From Lineus longissimus (taxonomy: Eukaryota; Nemertea; Pilidiophora; Heteronemertea; Lineidae), in contig NC_088313.1 in the NCBI RefSeq assembly GCF_910592395.1, positions 5,024,501-5,088,500 of the forward strand: a DNA stretch of 64,000 nt, in the 5' to 3' direction. Positions 52,820 through 64,000 of the stretch are shown in pieces. Under the pieces are notes generated by a model, which saw only the letters and a list, made by a program, of their open reading frames with translations, ran no database searches and had not been told where the DNA came from. Made by a program: the position numbers and the translations under genes. Numbering within the stretch: position 1 is the stretch's first letter; every line of letters starts with the position of its first letter.

Positions 52820-52937
52820 GTCTACAACACGCGGTATTCCGAGGCGGTCACCCATCCACGTACTAACCACGCTCGACGTTGCTTGGCTTCGGTGATCGGA
52901 CGAGAACCGGTGTTTTCAACGTGATATGGTCGTAGAC
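52820..52937 (-). rRNA. 5S ribosomal RNA, array gene 10
   Basis: Consensus gene. The upstream flank has ATCACTTCGCC where most units have ATCACTGCGCC, shared with genes 11 and 12. Confidence 0.98.
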
Positions 52938-53836
52938 ATTAGAGGCGGCGATGCGTAGGTTACTTATAATATCACTTCGCCTACTATAATGCGTCATATT
53001 TTGGGGTCAGAGGCATTATGTATGCCTACGTCACAGCTTCGTCGCATTACAGATGTGGTTGGGGCGCCCATTACACGACGGAGTCTACGCGTAGACATAC
53101 AGTTCACGCAGGCTCGCACTGAAACAGAAACGGACGCACATTCAAGAACTGCACGCAGACCAACATCGGAAGAAGAGAGTGCCGACTGGACATCAAAGAC
53201 GCCAACGGTTGGCAAGGTGTCTCATCACTAGGAACGCAGCGTGACGTCACGAGCTCTGACGTCACGAGCAGACTACTCCGAGGCTCCCTGACGTCATGAG
53301 AGACGCCAGCGCCATCTCCCGAATCAGGACTGACGTCACTAGCAGCAACTTCCACGCCGGTCTGAACTCAAAAAGCGTCCTAGTATAAACGCTTGGAAGC
53401 CAGTAGGCCTGCGCAGTGTTGGGCGGGGGGGGGGGGAGAGAGGGGAGGGATGATTTTCGACGGGCTTTAACCCGCGAATCACCTTTTTGACCGCAATGGT
53501 TAATTTGAGCCCCAAAACCACACAAGCAAGCCAATTTGACTGAAACTTAATCATTTTCATCACTTTAAACACACCTTATTCTCAATATAAGAAGAAGTAT
53601 TTTTGAAATGGAAAATAACATTCAACTGGTATGGTGAGACCACCCATTCGTCTCAAACGGAACTATAACCGCGAGCTGATTGGTTAAATACAGGTGCGGG
53701 ACCTACAGGCCGGCCCCCTGGCTGCCATTTCCATTTCGCAAAATTCGATGGCCACCACATAAGGTAGCCTACATTTTCATTTTAACAATCGTACAAGGGA
53801 AGAAGAAACAAAATGATTGGGACATGAAGAGAAAAA

Positions 53837-53954
53837 GTCTACAACACGCGGTATTCCGAGGCGGTCCCCCATCCACGTACTAACCACGCTCGACGTTGCT
53901 TGGCTTCGGTGATCGGACGAGAACCGGTGTTTTCAACGTGATATGGTCGTAGAC
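53837..53954 (-). rRNA. 5S ribosomal RNA, array gene 11
   Basis: T88G in box C (GGATGGGGGACC). The unit shares this and at least three spacer variants with gene 12, so the two units are recent duplicates. Confidence 0.97.
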
Positions 53955-54858
53955 ATTAGAGGCGGCGATGCGTAGGTTACTTATAATATCACTTCGCCTA
54001 CTATAATGCGTCATATTTTGGGGTCAGAGGCATTATGTATGCCTACGTCACAGCTTCGTCGCATTACAGATGTGGTTGGGGCGCCCATTACACGACGGAG
54101 TCTACGCGTAGACATACAGTTCACGCAGGCTCGCACTGAAACAGAAACGGACGCACATTCAAGAACTGCACGCAGACCAACATCGGAAGAAGAGAGTGCC
54201 GACTGGACATCAAAGACGCCAACGGTTGGCAAGGTGTCTCATCACTAGGAACGCAGCGTGACGTCACGAGCTCTGACGTCACGAGCAGACTACTCCGAGG
54301 CTCCCTGACGTCATGAGAGACGCCAGCGCCATCTCCCGAATCAGGACTGACGTCACTAGCAGCAACTTCCACGCCGGTCTGAACTCAAAAAGCGTCCTAG
54401 TATAAACGCTTGGAAGCCAGTAGGCCTGCGCAGTGTTGGGCGGGGGGGGGGGGGGGGGAGAGAGGGGAGGGATGATTTTCGACGGGCTTTAACCCGCGAA
54501 TCACCTTTTTGACCGCAATGGTTAATTTGAGCCCCAAAACCACACAAGCAAGCCAATTTGACTGAAACTTAATCATTTTCATCACTTTAAACACACCTTA
54601 TTCTCAATATAAGAAGAAGTATTTTTGAAATGGAAAATAACATTCAACTGGTATGGTGAGACCACCCATTCGTCTCAAACGGAACTATAACCGCGAGCTG
54701 ATTGGTTAAATACAGGTGCGGGACCTACAGGCCGGCCCCCTGGCTGCCATTTCCATTTCGCAAAATTCGATGGCCACCACATAAGGTAGCCTACATTTTC
54801 ATTTTAACAATCGTACAAGGGAAGAAGAAACAAAATGATTGGGACATGAAGAGAAAAA

Positions 54859-54976
54859 GTCTACAACACGCGGTATTCCGAGGCGGTCCCCCATCCACGT
54901 ACTAACCACGCTCGACGTTGCTTGGCTTCGGTGATCGGACGAGAACCGGTGTTTTCAACGTGATATGGTCGTAGAC
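54859..54976 (-). rRNA. 5S ribosomal RNA, array gene 12
   Basis: T88G as in gene 11; unit otherwise almost the same as its neighbour except poly-G length. Confidence 0.97.
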
Positions 54977-55872
54977 ATTAGAGGCGGCGATGCGTAGGTT
55001 ACTTATAATATCACTTCGCCTACTATAATGCGTCATATTTTGGGGTCAGAGGCATTATGTATGCCTACGTCACAGCTTCGTCGCATTACAGATGTGGTTG
55101 GGGCGCCCATTACACGACGGAGTCTACGCGTAGACATACAGTTCACGCAGGCTCGCACTGAAACAGAAACGGACGCACATTCAAGAACTGCACGCAGACC
55201 AACATCGGAAGAAGAGAGTGCCGACTGGACATCAAAGACGCCAACGGTTGGCAAGGTGTCTCATCACTAGGAACGCAGCGTGACGTCACGAGCTCTGACG
55301 TCACGAGCAGACTACTCCGAGGCTCCCTGACGTCATGAGAGACGCCAGCGCCATCTCCCGAATCAGGACTGACGTCACTAGCAGCAACTTCCACGCCGGT
55401 CTGAACTCAAAAAGCGTCCTAGTATAAACGCTTGGAAGCCAGTAGGCCTGCGCAGGGTGGGGGGGGGGGGGGAGAGAGGGGAGGGATGATTTTCGACGGG
55501 CTTTAACCCGCGAATCACCTTTTTGACCGCAACGGTTAATTTGAGCCCCAAAACCACACAAGCAAGCCAATTTGACTGAAACTTAATCATTTTCATCACT
55601 TTAAACACACCTTATTCTCAATATAAGAAGAAGTATATTTGAAATGGAAAATAACATTCAACTGGTATGGTGAGACCACCCATTCGTCTCAAACGGAACT
55701 ATAACCGCGAGCTGATTGGTTAAATACAGGTGCGGGACCTACAGGCCGGCCCCCTGGCTGCCATTTCCATTTCGCAAAATTCGATGGCCACCACATAAGG
55801 TAGCCTACATTTTCATTTTAACAATCGTACAAGGGAAGAAGAAACAAAATGATTGGGACATGAAGAGAAGAA

Positions 55873-55990
55873 GTCTACAACACGCGGTATTCCGAGGCGG
55901 TCACCCATCCACGTACTAACCACGCTCGACGTTGCTTGGCTTCGGTGATCGGATGAGAACCGGTGTTTTCAACGTGATATGGTCGTAGAC
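55873..55990 (-). rRNA. 5S ribosomal RNA, array gene 13 (variant with altered terminator)
   Basis: G37A and terminator TTCTT in place of TTTTT, the same two changes as gene 7 at 39,447. Confidence 0.96.
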
Positions 55991-56892
55991 ATTAAAGGCG
56001 GCGATGCGTAGGTTACTTATAATATCACTGCGCCTACTATAATGCGTCATATTTTGGGGTCAGAGGCATTATGTATGCCTACGTCACAGCTTCGTCGCAT
56101 TACAGATGTGGTTGGGGCGCCCATTACACGACGGAGTCTACGCGTAGACATACAGTTCACGCAGGCTCGCACTGAAACAGAAACGGACGCACATTCAAGA
56201 ACTGCACGCAGACCAACATCGGAAGAAGAGAGTGCCGACTGGACATCAAAGACGCAAACGGTTGGCAAGGTGTCTCATCACTAGGAACGCAGCGTGACGT
56301 CACGAGCTCTGACGTCACGAGCAGACTACTCCGAGGCTCCCTGACGTCATGAGAGACGCCAGCGCCATCTCCCGAATCAGGACTGACGTCACTAGCAGCA
56401 ACTTCCACGCCGGTCTGAACTCAAAAAGCGTCCTAGTATAAACGCTTGGAAGCCAGTAGGCCTGCGCAGTGTTGGGGGGGGGGGGGGGGGGGAGAGAGGG
56501 GAGGGATGATTTTCGACGGGCTTTAACCCGCGAATCACCTTTTTGACCGCAACGGTTAATTTGAGCCCCAAAACCACACAAGCAAGCCAATTTGACTGAA
56601 ACTTAATCATTTTCATCACTTTAAACACACCTTATTCTCAATATAAGAAGAAGTATATTTGAAATGGAAAATAACATTCAACTGGTATGGTGAGACCACC
56701 CATTCGTCTCAAACGGAACTATAACCGCGAGCTGATTGGTTAAATACAGGTGCGGGACCTACAGGCCGGCCCCCTGGCTGCCATTTCCATTTCGCAAAAT
56801 TCGATGGCCACCACATAAGGTAGCCTACATTTTCATTTTAACAATCGTACAAGGGAAGAAGAAACAAAATGATTGGGACATGAAGAGAAAAA

Positions 56893-57010
56893 GTCTACAA
56901 CACGCGGTATTCCGAGGCGGTCACCCATCCACGTACTAACCACGCTCGACGTTGCTTGGCTTCGGTGATCGGACGAGAACCGGTGTTTTCAACGTGATAT
57001 GGTCGTAGAC
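56893..57010 (-). rRNA. 5S ribosomal RNA, array gene 14
   Basis: Consensus sequence and T5 terminator. Confidence 0.98.
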
Positions 57011-57913
57011 ATTAGAGGCGGCGATGCGTAGGTTACTTATAATATCACTGCGCCTACTATAATGCGTCATATTTTGGGGTCAGAGGCATTATGTATGCCT
57101 ACGTCACAGCTTCGTCGCATTACAGATGTGGTTGGGGCGCCCATTACACGACGGAGTCTACGCGTAGACATACAGTTCACGCAGGCTCGCACTGAAACAG
57201 AAACGGACGCACATTCAAGAACTGCACGCAGACCAACATCGGAAGAAGAGAGTGCCGACTGGACATCAAAGACGCCAACGGTTGGCAAGGTGTCTCATCA
57301 CTAGGAACGCAGCGTGACGTCACGAGCTCTGACGTCACGAGCAGACTACTCCGAGGCTCCCTGACGTCATGAGAGACGCCAGCGCCATCTCCCGAATCAG
57401 GACTGACGTCACTAGCAGCAACTTCCACGCCGGTCTGAACTCAAAAAGCGTCCTAGTATAAACGCTTGGAAGCCAGTAGGCCTGCGCAGTGTTGGGCGGG
57501 GGGGGGGGGGGGGAGAGAGGGGAGGGATGATTTTCGACGGGCTTTAACCCGTGAATCACCTTTTTGACCGCAACGGTTAATTTGAGCCCCAAAACCACAC
57601 AAGCAAGCCAATTTGACTGAAACTTAATCATTTTCATCACTTTAAACACACCTTATTCTCAATATAAGAAGAAGTATATTTGAAATGGAAAATAACATTC
57701 AACTGGTATGGTGAGACCACCCATTCGTCTCAAACGGAACTATAACCGCGAGCTGATTGGTTAAATACAGGTGCGGGACCTACAGGCCGGCCCCCTGGCT
57801 GCCATTTCCATTTCGCAAAATTCGATGGCCACCACATAAGGTAGCCTACATTTTCATTTTAACAATCGTACAAGGGAAGAAGAAACAAAATGATTGGGAC
57901 ATGAAGAGAAAAA

Positions 57914-58031
57914 GTCTACAACACGCGGTATTCCGAGGCGGTCACCCATCCACGTACTAACCACGCTCGACGTTGCTTGGCTTCGGTGATCGGACGAGAA
58001 CCGGTGTTTTCAACGTGATATGGTCGTAGAC
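57914..58031 (-). rRNA. 5S ribosomal RNA, array gene 15
   Basis: Consensus sequence and T5 terminator. Confidence 0.98.
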
Positions 58032-58932
58032 ATTAGAGGCGGCGATGCGTAGGTTACTTATAATATCACTGCGCCTACTATAATGCGTCATATTTTGGGG
58101 TCAGAGGCATTATGTATGCCTACGTCACAGCTTCGTCGCATTACAGATGTGGTTGGGGCGCCCATTACACGACGGAGTCTACGCGTAGTCATACAGTTCA
58201 CGCAGGCTCGCACTGAAACAGAAACGGACGCACATTCAAGAACTGCACGCAGACCAACATCGGAAGAAGAGAGTGCCGACTGGACATCAAAGACGCCAAC
58301 GGTTGGCAAGGTGTCTCATCACTAGGAACGCAGCGTGACGTCACGAGCTCTGACGTCACGAGCAGACTACTCCGAGGCTCCCTGACGTCATGAGAGACGC
58401 CAGCGCCATCTCCCGAATCAGGACTGACGTCACTAGCAGCAACTTCCACGCCGGTCTGAACTCAAAAAGCGTCCTAGTATAAACGCTTGGAAGCCAGTAG
58501 GCCTGCGCAGTGTTGGGCGGGGGGGGGGGGGGAGAGAGGGGAGGGATGATTTTCGACGGGCTTTAACCCGCGAATCACCTTTTTGACCGCAACGGTTAAT
58601 TTGAGCCCCAAAACCACACAAGCAAGCCAATTTGACTGAAACTTAATCATTTTCATCACTTTAAACACACCTTATTCTCAATATAAGAAGAAGTATATTT
58701 GAAATGGAAAATAACATTCAACTGGTATGGTGAGACCACCCATTCGTCTCAAACGGAACTATAACCGCGAGCTGATTGGTTAAATACAGGTGCGGGACCT
58801 ACAGGCCGGCCCCCTGGCTGCCATTTCCATTTCGCAAAATTCGATGGCCACCACATAAGGTAGCCTACATTTTCATTTTAACAATCGTACAAGGGAAGAA
58901 GAAACAAAATGATTGGGACATGAAGAGAAAAA

Positions 58933-59050
58933 GTCTACAACACGCGGTATTCCGAGGCGGTCACCCATCCACGTACTAACCACGCTCGACGTTGCTTGGC
59001 TTCGGTGATCGGACGAGAACGGGTGTTTTCAACGTGATATGGTCGTAGAC
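58933..59050 (-). rRNA. 5S ribosomal RNA, array gene 16
   Basis: One change, G30C; T5 terminator intact. Confidence 0.97.
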
Positions 59051-59953
59051 ATTAGAGGCGGCGATGCGTAGGTTACTTATAATATCACTGCGCCTACTAT
59101 AATGCGTCATATTTTGGGGTCAGAGGCATTATGTATGCCTACGTCACAGCTTCGTCGCATTACAGATGTGGTTGGGGCGCCCATTACACGACGGAGTCTA
59201 CGCGTAGACATACAGTTCACGCAGGCTCGCACTGAAACAGAAACGGACGCACATTCAAGAACTGCACGCAGACCAACATCGGAAGAAGAGAGTGCCGACT
59301 GGACATCAAAGACGCCAACGGTTGGCAAGGTGTCTCATCACTAGGAACGCAGCGTGACGTCACGAGCTCTGACGTCACGAGCAGACTACTCCGAGGCTCC
59401 CTGACGTCATGAGAGACGCCAGCGCCATCTCCCGAATCAGGACTGACGTCACTAGCAGCAACTTCCACGCCGGTCTGAACTCAAAAAGCGTCCTAGTATA
59501 AACGCTTGGAAGCCAGTAGGCCTGCGCAGTGTTGGGGGGGGGGGGGGGGGGGGAGAGAGGGGGGGGATGATTTTCGACGGGCTTTAACCCGCGAATCACC
59601 TTTTTGACCGCAACGGTTAATTTGAGCCCCAAAACCACACAAGCAAGCCAATTTGACTGAAACTTAATCATTTTCATCACTTTAAACACACCTTATTCTC
59701 AATATAAGAAGAAGTATATTTGAAATGGAAAATAACATTCAACTGGTATGGTGAGACCACCCATTCGTCTCAAACGGAACTATAACCGCGAGCTGATTGG
59801 TTAAATACAGGTGCGGGACCTACAGGCCGGCCCCCTGGCTGCCATTTCCATTTCGCAAAATTCGATGGCCACCACATAAGGTAGCCTACATTTTCATTTT
59901 AACAATCGTACAAGGGAAGAAGAAACAAAATGATTGGGACATGAAGAGAAAAA

Positions 59954-60071
59954 TTCTACAACACGCGGTATTCCGAGGCGGTCACCCATCCACGTACTAA
60001 CCACGCTCGACGTTGCTTGGCTTCGGTGATCGGACGAGAACCGGTGTTTTCAACGTGATGTGGTCGTAGAC
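59954..60071 (-). rRNA. 5S ribosomal RNA, array gene 17
   Basis: Two changes, T12C and C118A; the second unpairs the first base pair of helix I but lengthens the following context to ATTTTT. Confidence 0.97.
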
Positions 60072-60970
60072 ATTAGAGGCGGCGATGCGTAGGTTACTTA
60101 TAATATCACTGCACCTACTATAATGCGTCATATTTTGGGGTCAGAGGCATTATGTATGCCTACGTCACAGCTTCGTCGCATTACAGATGTGGTTGGGGCG
60201 CCCATTATACGACGGAGTCTACGCGTAGACATACAGTTCACGCAGGCTCGCACTGAAACAGAAACGGACGCACATTCAAGAACTGCACGCAGACCAACAT
60301 CGGAAGAAGAGAGTGCCGACTGGACATCAAAGACGCCAACGGTTGGCAAGGTGTCTCATCACTAGGAACGCAGCGTGACGTCACGAGCTCTGACGTCACG
60401 AGCAGACTACTCCGAGGCTCCCTGACGTCATGAGAGACGCCAGCGCCATCTCCCGAATCAGGACTGACGTCACTAGCAGCAACTTCCACGCCGGTCTGAA
60501 CTCAAAAAGCGTCCTAGTATAAACGCTTGGAAGCCAGTAGGCCTGCGCAGTGTTGGGCGGGGGGGGGGGGAGAGAGGGGAGGGATGATTTTCGACGGGCT
60601 TTAACCCGTGAATCACCATTTTGACCGCAACGGTTAATTTGAGCCCCAAAACCACACAAGCAAGCCAATTTGACTGAAACTTAATCATTTTCATCACTTT
60701 AAACACACCTTATTCTCAATATAAGAAGAAGTATATTTGAAATGGAAAATAACATTCAACTGGTATGGTGAGACAACCCATTCGTCTCAAACGGAACTAT
60801 AACCGCGAGCTAATTGGTTAAATACAGGTGCGGGACCTACAGGCCGGCCCCCTGGCTGCCATTTCCATTTCGCAAAATTCGATGGCCACCACATAAGGTA
60901 GCCTACATTTTCATTTTAACAATCGTACAAGGGAAGAAGAAACAAAATGATTGGGACATGAAGAGAAAAA

Positions 60971-61088
60971 GTCTACAACACGCGGTATTCCGAGGCGGTC
61001 ACCCATCCACGTACTAACCACGCTCGACGTTGCTTGGCTTCGGTGATCGGACGAGAACCGGTATTTTCAACGTGATATGGTCGTAGAC
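60971..61088 (-). rRNA. 5S ribosomal RNA, array gene 18
   Basis: One change, C26T; T5 terminator intact. Confidence 0.97.
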
Positions 61089-61989
61089 ATTAGAGGCGGC
61101 GATGCGTAGGTTACTTATAATATCACTGCGCCTACTATAATGCGTCATATTTTGGGGTCAGAGGCATTATGTATGCCTACGTCACAGCTTCGTCGCATTA
61201 CAGATGTGGTTGGGGCGCCCATTACACGACGGAGTCTACGCGTAGACATACAGCTCACGCAGGCTCGCACTGAAACAGAAACGGACGCACATTCAAGAAC
61301 TGCACGCAGACCAACATCGGAAGAAGAGAGTGCCGACTGGACATCAAAGACGCCAACGGTTGGCAAGGTGTCTCATCACTAGGAACGCAGCGTGACGTCA
61401 CGAGCTCTGACGTCACGAGCAGACTACTCCGAGGCTCCCTGACGTCATGAGAGACGCCAGCGCCATCTCCCGAATCAGGACTGACGTCACTAGCAGCAAC
61501 TTCCACGCCGGTCTGAACTCAAAAAGCGTCCTAGTATAAACGCTTGGAAGCCAGTAGGCCTGCGCAGTGTTGGGCGGGGGGGGGGGGGGAGAGAGGGGAG
61601 GGATGATTTTCGACGGGCTTTAACCCGCGAATCACCTTTTTGACCGCAACGGTTAATTTGAGCCCCAAAACCACACAAGCAAGCCAATTTGACTGAAACT
61701 TAATCATTTTCATCACTTTAAACACACCTTATTCTCAATATAAGAAGAAGTATATTTGAAATGGAAAATAACATTCAACTGGTATGGTGAGACCACCCAT
61801 TCGTCTCAAACGGAACTATAACCGCGAGCTGATTGGTTAAATACAGGTGCGGGACCTACAGGCCGGCCCCCTGGCTGCCATTTCCATTTCGCAAAATTCG
61901 ATGGCCACCACATGAGGTAGCCTACATTTTCATTTTAACAATCGTACAAGGGAAGAAGAAACAAAATGATTGGGACATGAAGAGAAAAA

Positions 61990-62107
61990 GTCTACAACAC
62001 GCGGTATTCCGAGGCGGTCACCCATCCACGTACTAACCACGCTCGACGTTGCTTGGCGTCGGTGATCGGACGAGAACCGGTGTTTTCAACGTGATATGGT
62101 CGTAGAC
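61990..62107 (-). rRNA. 5S ribosomal RNA, array gene 19
   Basis: One change, A50C, at the start of box A. Confidence 0.97.
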
Positions 62108-63009
62108 ATTAGAGGCGGCGATGCGTAGGTTACTTATAATATCACTGCGCCTACTATAATGCGTCATATTTTGGGGTCAGAGGCATTATGTATGCCTACG
62201 TCACAGCTTCGTCGCATTACAGATGTGGTTGGGGCGCCCATTACACGACGGAGTCTACGCGTAGACATACAGTTCACGCAGGCTCGCACTGAAACAGAAA
62301 CGGACGCACATTCAAGAACTGCACGCAGACCAACATCGGAAGAAGAGAGTGCCGACTGGACATCAAAGACGCCAACGGTTGGCAAGGTGTCTCATCACTA
62401 GGAACGCAGCGTGACGTCACGAGCTCTGACGTCACGAGCAGACTACTCCGAGGCTCCCTGACGTCATGAGAGACGCCAGCGCCATCTCCCGAATCAGGAC
62501 TGACGTCACTAGCAGCAACTTCCACGCCGGTCTGAACTCAAAAAGCGTCCTAGTATAAACGCTTGGAAGCCAGTAGGCCTGCGCAGTGTTGGGCGGGGGG
62601 GGGGGGGGGAGAGAGGGGAGGGATGATTTTCGACGGGCTTTAACCCGCGAATCACCTTTTTGACCGCAACGGTTAATTTGAGCCCCAAAACCACACAAGC
62701 AAGCCAATTTGACTGAAACTTAATCATTTTCATCACTTTAAACACACCTTATTCTCAATATAAGAAGAAGTATATTTGAAATGGAAAATAACATTCAACT
62801 GGTATGGTGAGACCACCCATTCGTCTCAAACGGAACTATAACCGCGAGCTGATTGGTTAAATACAGGTGCGGGACCTACAGGCCGGCCTTCGGGCTGCCA
62901 TTTCCATTTCGCAAAATTCGATGGCCACCACATAAGGTAGCCTACATTTTCATTTTAACAATCGTACAAGGGAAGAAGAAACAAAATGATTGGGACATGA
63001 AGAGAAAAA

Positions 63010-63127
63010 GTCTACAACACGCGGTATTCCGAGGCGGTCACCCATCCACGTACTAACCACGCTCGACGTTGCTTGGCTTCGGTGATCGGACGAGAACCGG
63101 TGTTTTCAACGTGATATGGTCGTAGAC
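63010..63127 (-). rRNA. 5S ribosomal RNA, array gene 20
   Basis: Consensus sequence and T5 terminator. The nearby spacer has CCTTCGGGCTGCC where other units have CCCCCTGGCTGCC, a small conversion-like change private to this unit. Confidence 0.98.
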
Positions 63128-64000
63128 ATTAGAGGCGGCGATGCGTAGGTTACTTATAATATCACTGCGCCTACTATAATGCGTCATATTTTGGGGTCAG
63201 AGGCATTATGTATGCCTACGTCACAGCTTCGTCGCATTACAGATGTGGTTGGGGCGCCCATTACACGACGGAGTCTACGCGTAGACATACAGTTCACGCA
63301 GGCTCGCACTGAAACAGAAACGGACGCACATTCAAGAACTGCACGCAGACCAACATCGGAAGAAGAGAGTGCCGACTGGACATCAAAGACGCCAACGGTT
63401 GGCAAGGTGTCTCATCACTAGGAACGCAGCGTGACGTCACGAGCTCTGACGTCACGAGCAGACTACTCCGAGGCTCCCTGACGTCATGAGAGACGCCAGC
63501 GCCATCTCCCGAATCAGGACTGACGTCACTAGCAGCAACTTCCACGCCGGTCTGAACTCAAAAAGCGTCCTAGTATAAACGCTTGGAAGCCAGTAGGCCT
63601 GCGCAGTGTTGGGCGGGGGGGGGGGGGAGAGAGGGGAGGGATGATTTTCGACGGGCTTTAACCCGCGAATCACCTTTTTGACCGCAACGGTTAATTTGAG
63701 CCCCAAAACCACACAAGCAAGCCAATTTGACTGAAACTTAATCATTTTCATCACTTTAAACACACCTTATTCTCAATATAAGAAGAAGTATATTTGAAAT
63801 GGAAAATAACATTCAACTGGTATGGTGAGACCACCCATTCGTCTCAAACGGAACTATAACCGCGAGCTGATTGGTTAAATACAGGTGCGGGACCTACAGG
63901 CCGGCCCCCGGGCTGCCATTTCCATTTCGCAAAATTCGATGGCCACCACATAAGGTAGCCTACATTTTCATTTTAACAATCGTACAAGGGAAGAAGAAAC

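Larger units (their letters stand above)
50165..64000 (-). repeat. 5S rDNA tandem array, right block (13 genes, continues past window)
   Basis: Thirteen head-to-tail units with gene spacings of 1,014-1,022 bp, all differences in or near the poly-G tract. Spacer and gene identity between units is very high, with scattered private or shared variants. The last partial unit is cut by the window end in its downstream spacer. Confidence 0.98.

Noticed and set aside
33236-63056. Recurrent 67-, 73-, 80-, 83- and about 90-104-codon open frames on both strands every 1.02 kb
   Set aside because: They are the same 5S rDNA unit read in different frames. The 67-codon frame even runs into the 5S gene. Their similarity comes from array homogenisation, not from coding selection.

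Overview
This window is eukaryotic, from an animal genome. The anchor is a 5S ribosomal RNA locus: 23 copies of a 118-bp 5S gene. Twenty of them lie head-to-tail in a homogenised tandem array (about 1.02 kb per unit) transcribed on the minus strand at 32,967-39,839 and 50,165-64,000; the array runs off the right edge. Three more (12,325; 19,282; 31,339) are isolated, more diverged units on the plus strand. BEL/Pao, Ty3/Gypsy, tyrosine-recombinase (Ngaro/DIRS-like) and LINE retroelements plus several foldback elements point to a marine invertebrate. The 5S core looks most like lophotrochozoan 5S from memory, but I cannot name a species. I see no prokaryotic features.

Layout. 1-224 is the edge of a 5S spacer. 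About 228-10,850 holds a decayed tyrosine-recombinase retroelement on the minus strand (gag, RT/RNase H, recombinase), with its gag cut by about 4 kb of unrelated non-coding DNA. 11,705-19,619 is two plus-strand 5S units. A Gypsy-like LTR element (12,758-18,628) sits in the first, and a deleted BEL/Pao element (14,247-17,652) sits inside that. 19,620-27,887 has a partial tandem duplication of an unrecognised coding sequence and two copies of a foldback element with 8-bp target duplications. 28,233-29,880 is the 5' part of a LINE (ORF1 and the start of ORF2), fused to another 5S unit that carries a Harbinger-like MITE (30,227-30,937). A 78-bp minisatellite follows, then the main 5S array.

The array is split at 39,840-50,164 by a 10.3-kb Ty3/Gypsy element with two identical 203-bp LTRs and a perfect 5-bp target duplication, so this is a recent insertion. 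Its pol is a single intact 1,289-codon frame. Its gag is interrupted by a 647-bp foldback element. Between the 5' LTR and gag it carries an unusual extra gene for an SGNH/GDSL-type hydrolase with all signature residues.

Apart from the 5S genes, essentially every recognisable coding region belongs to mobile elements. The exceptions are the unrecognised coding sequences at 20,232-20,495 and 24,435-25,402. Each 5S spacer carries four perfect TGACGTCA (CRE-type) octamers, a TATA-like box at -31 and a variable poly-C/poly-G tract. All comparisons here were done by eye; no alignment, folding or database search was run.
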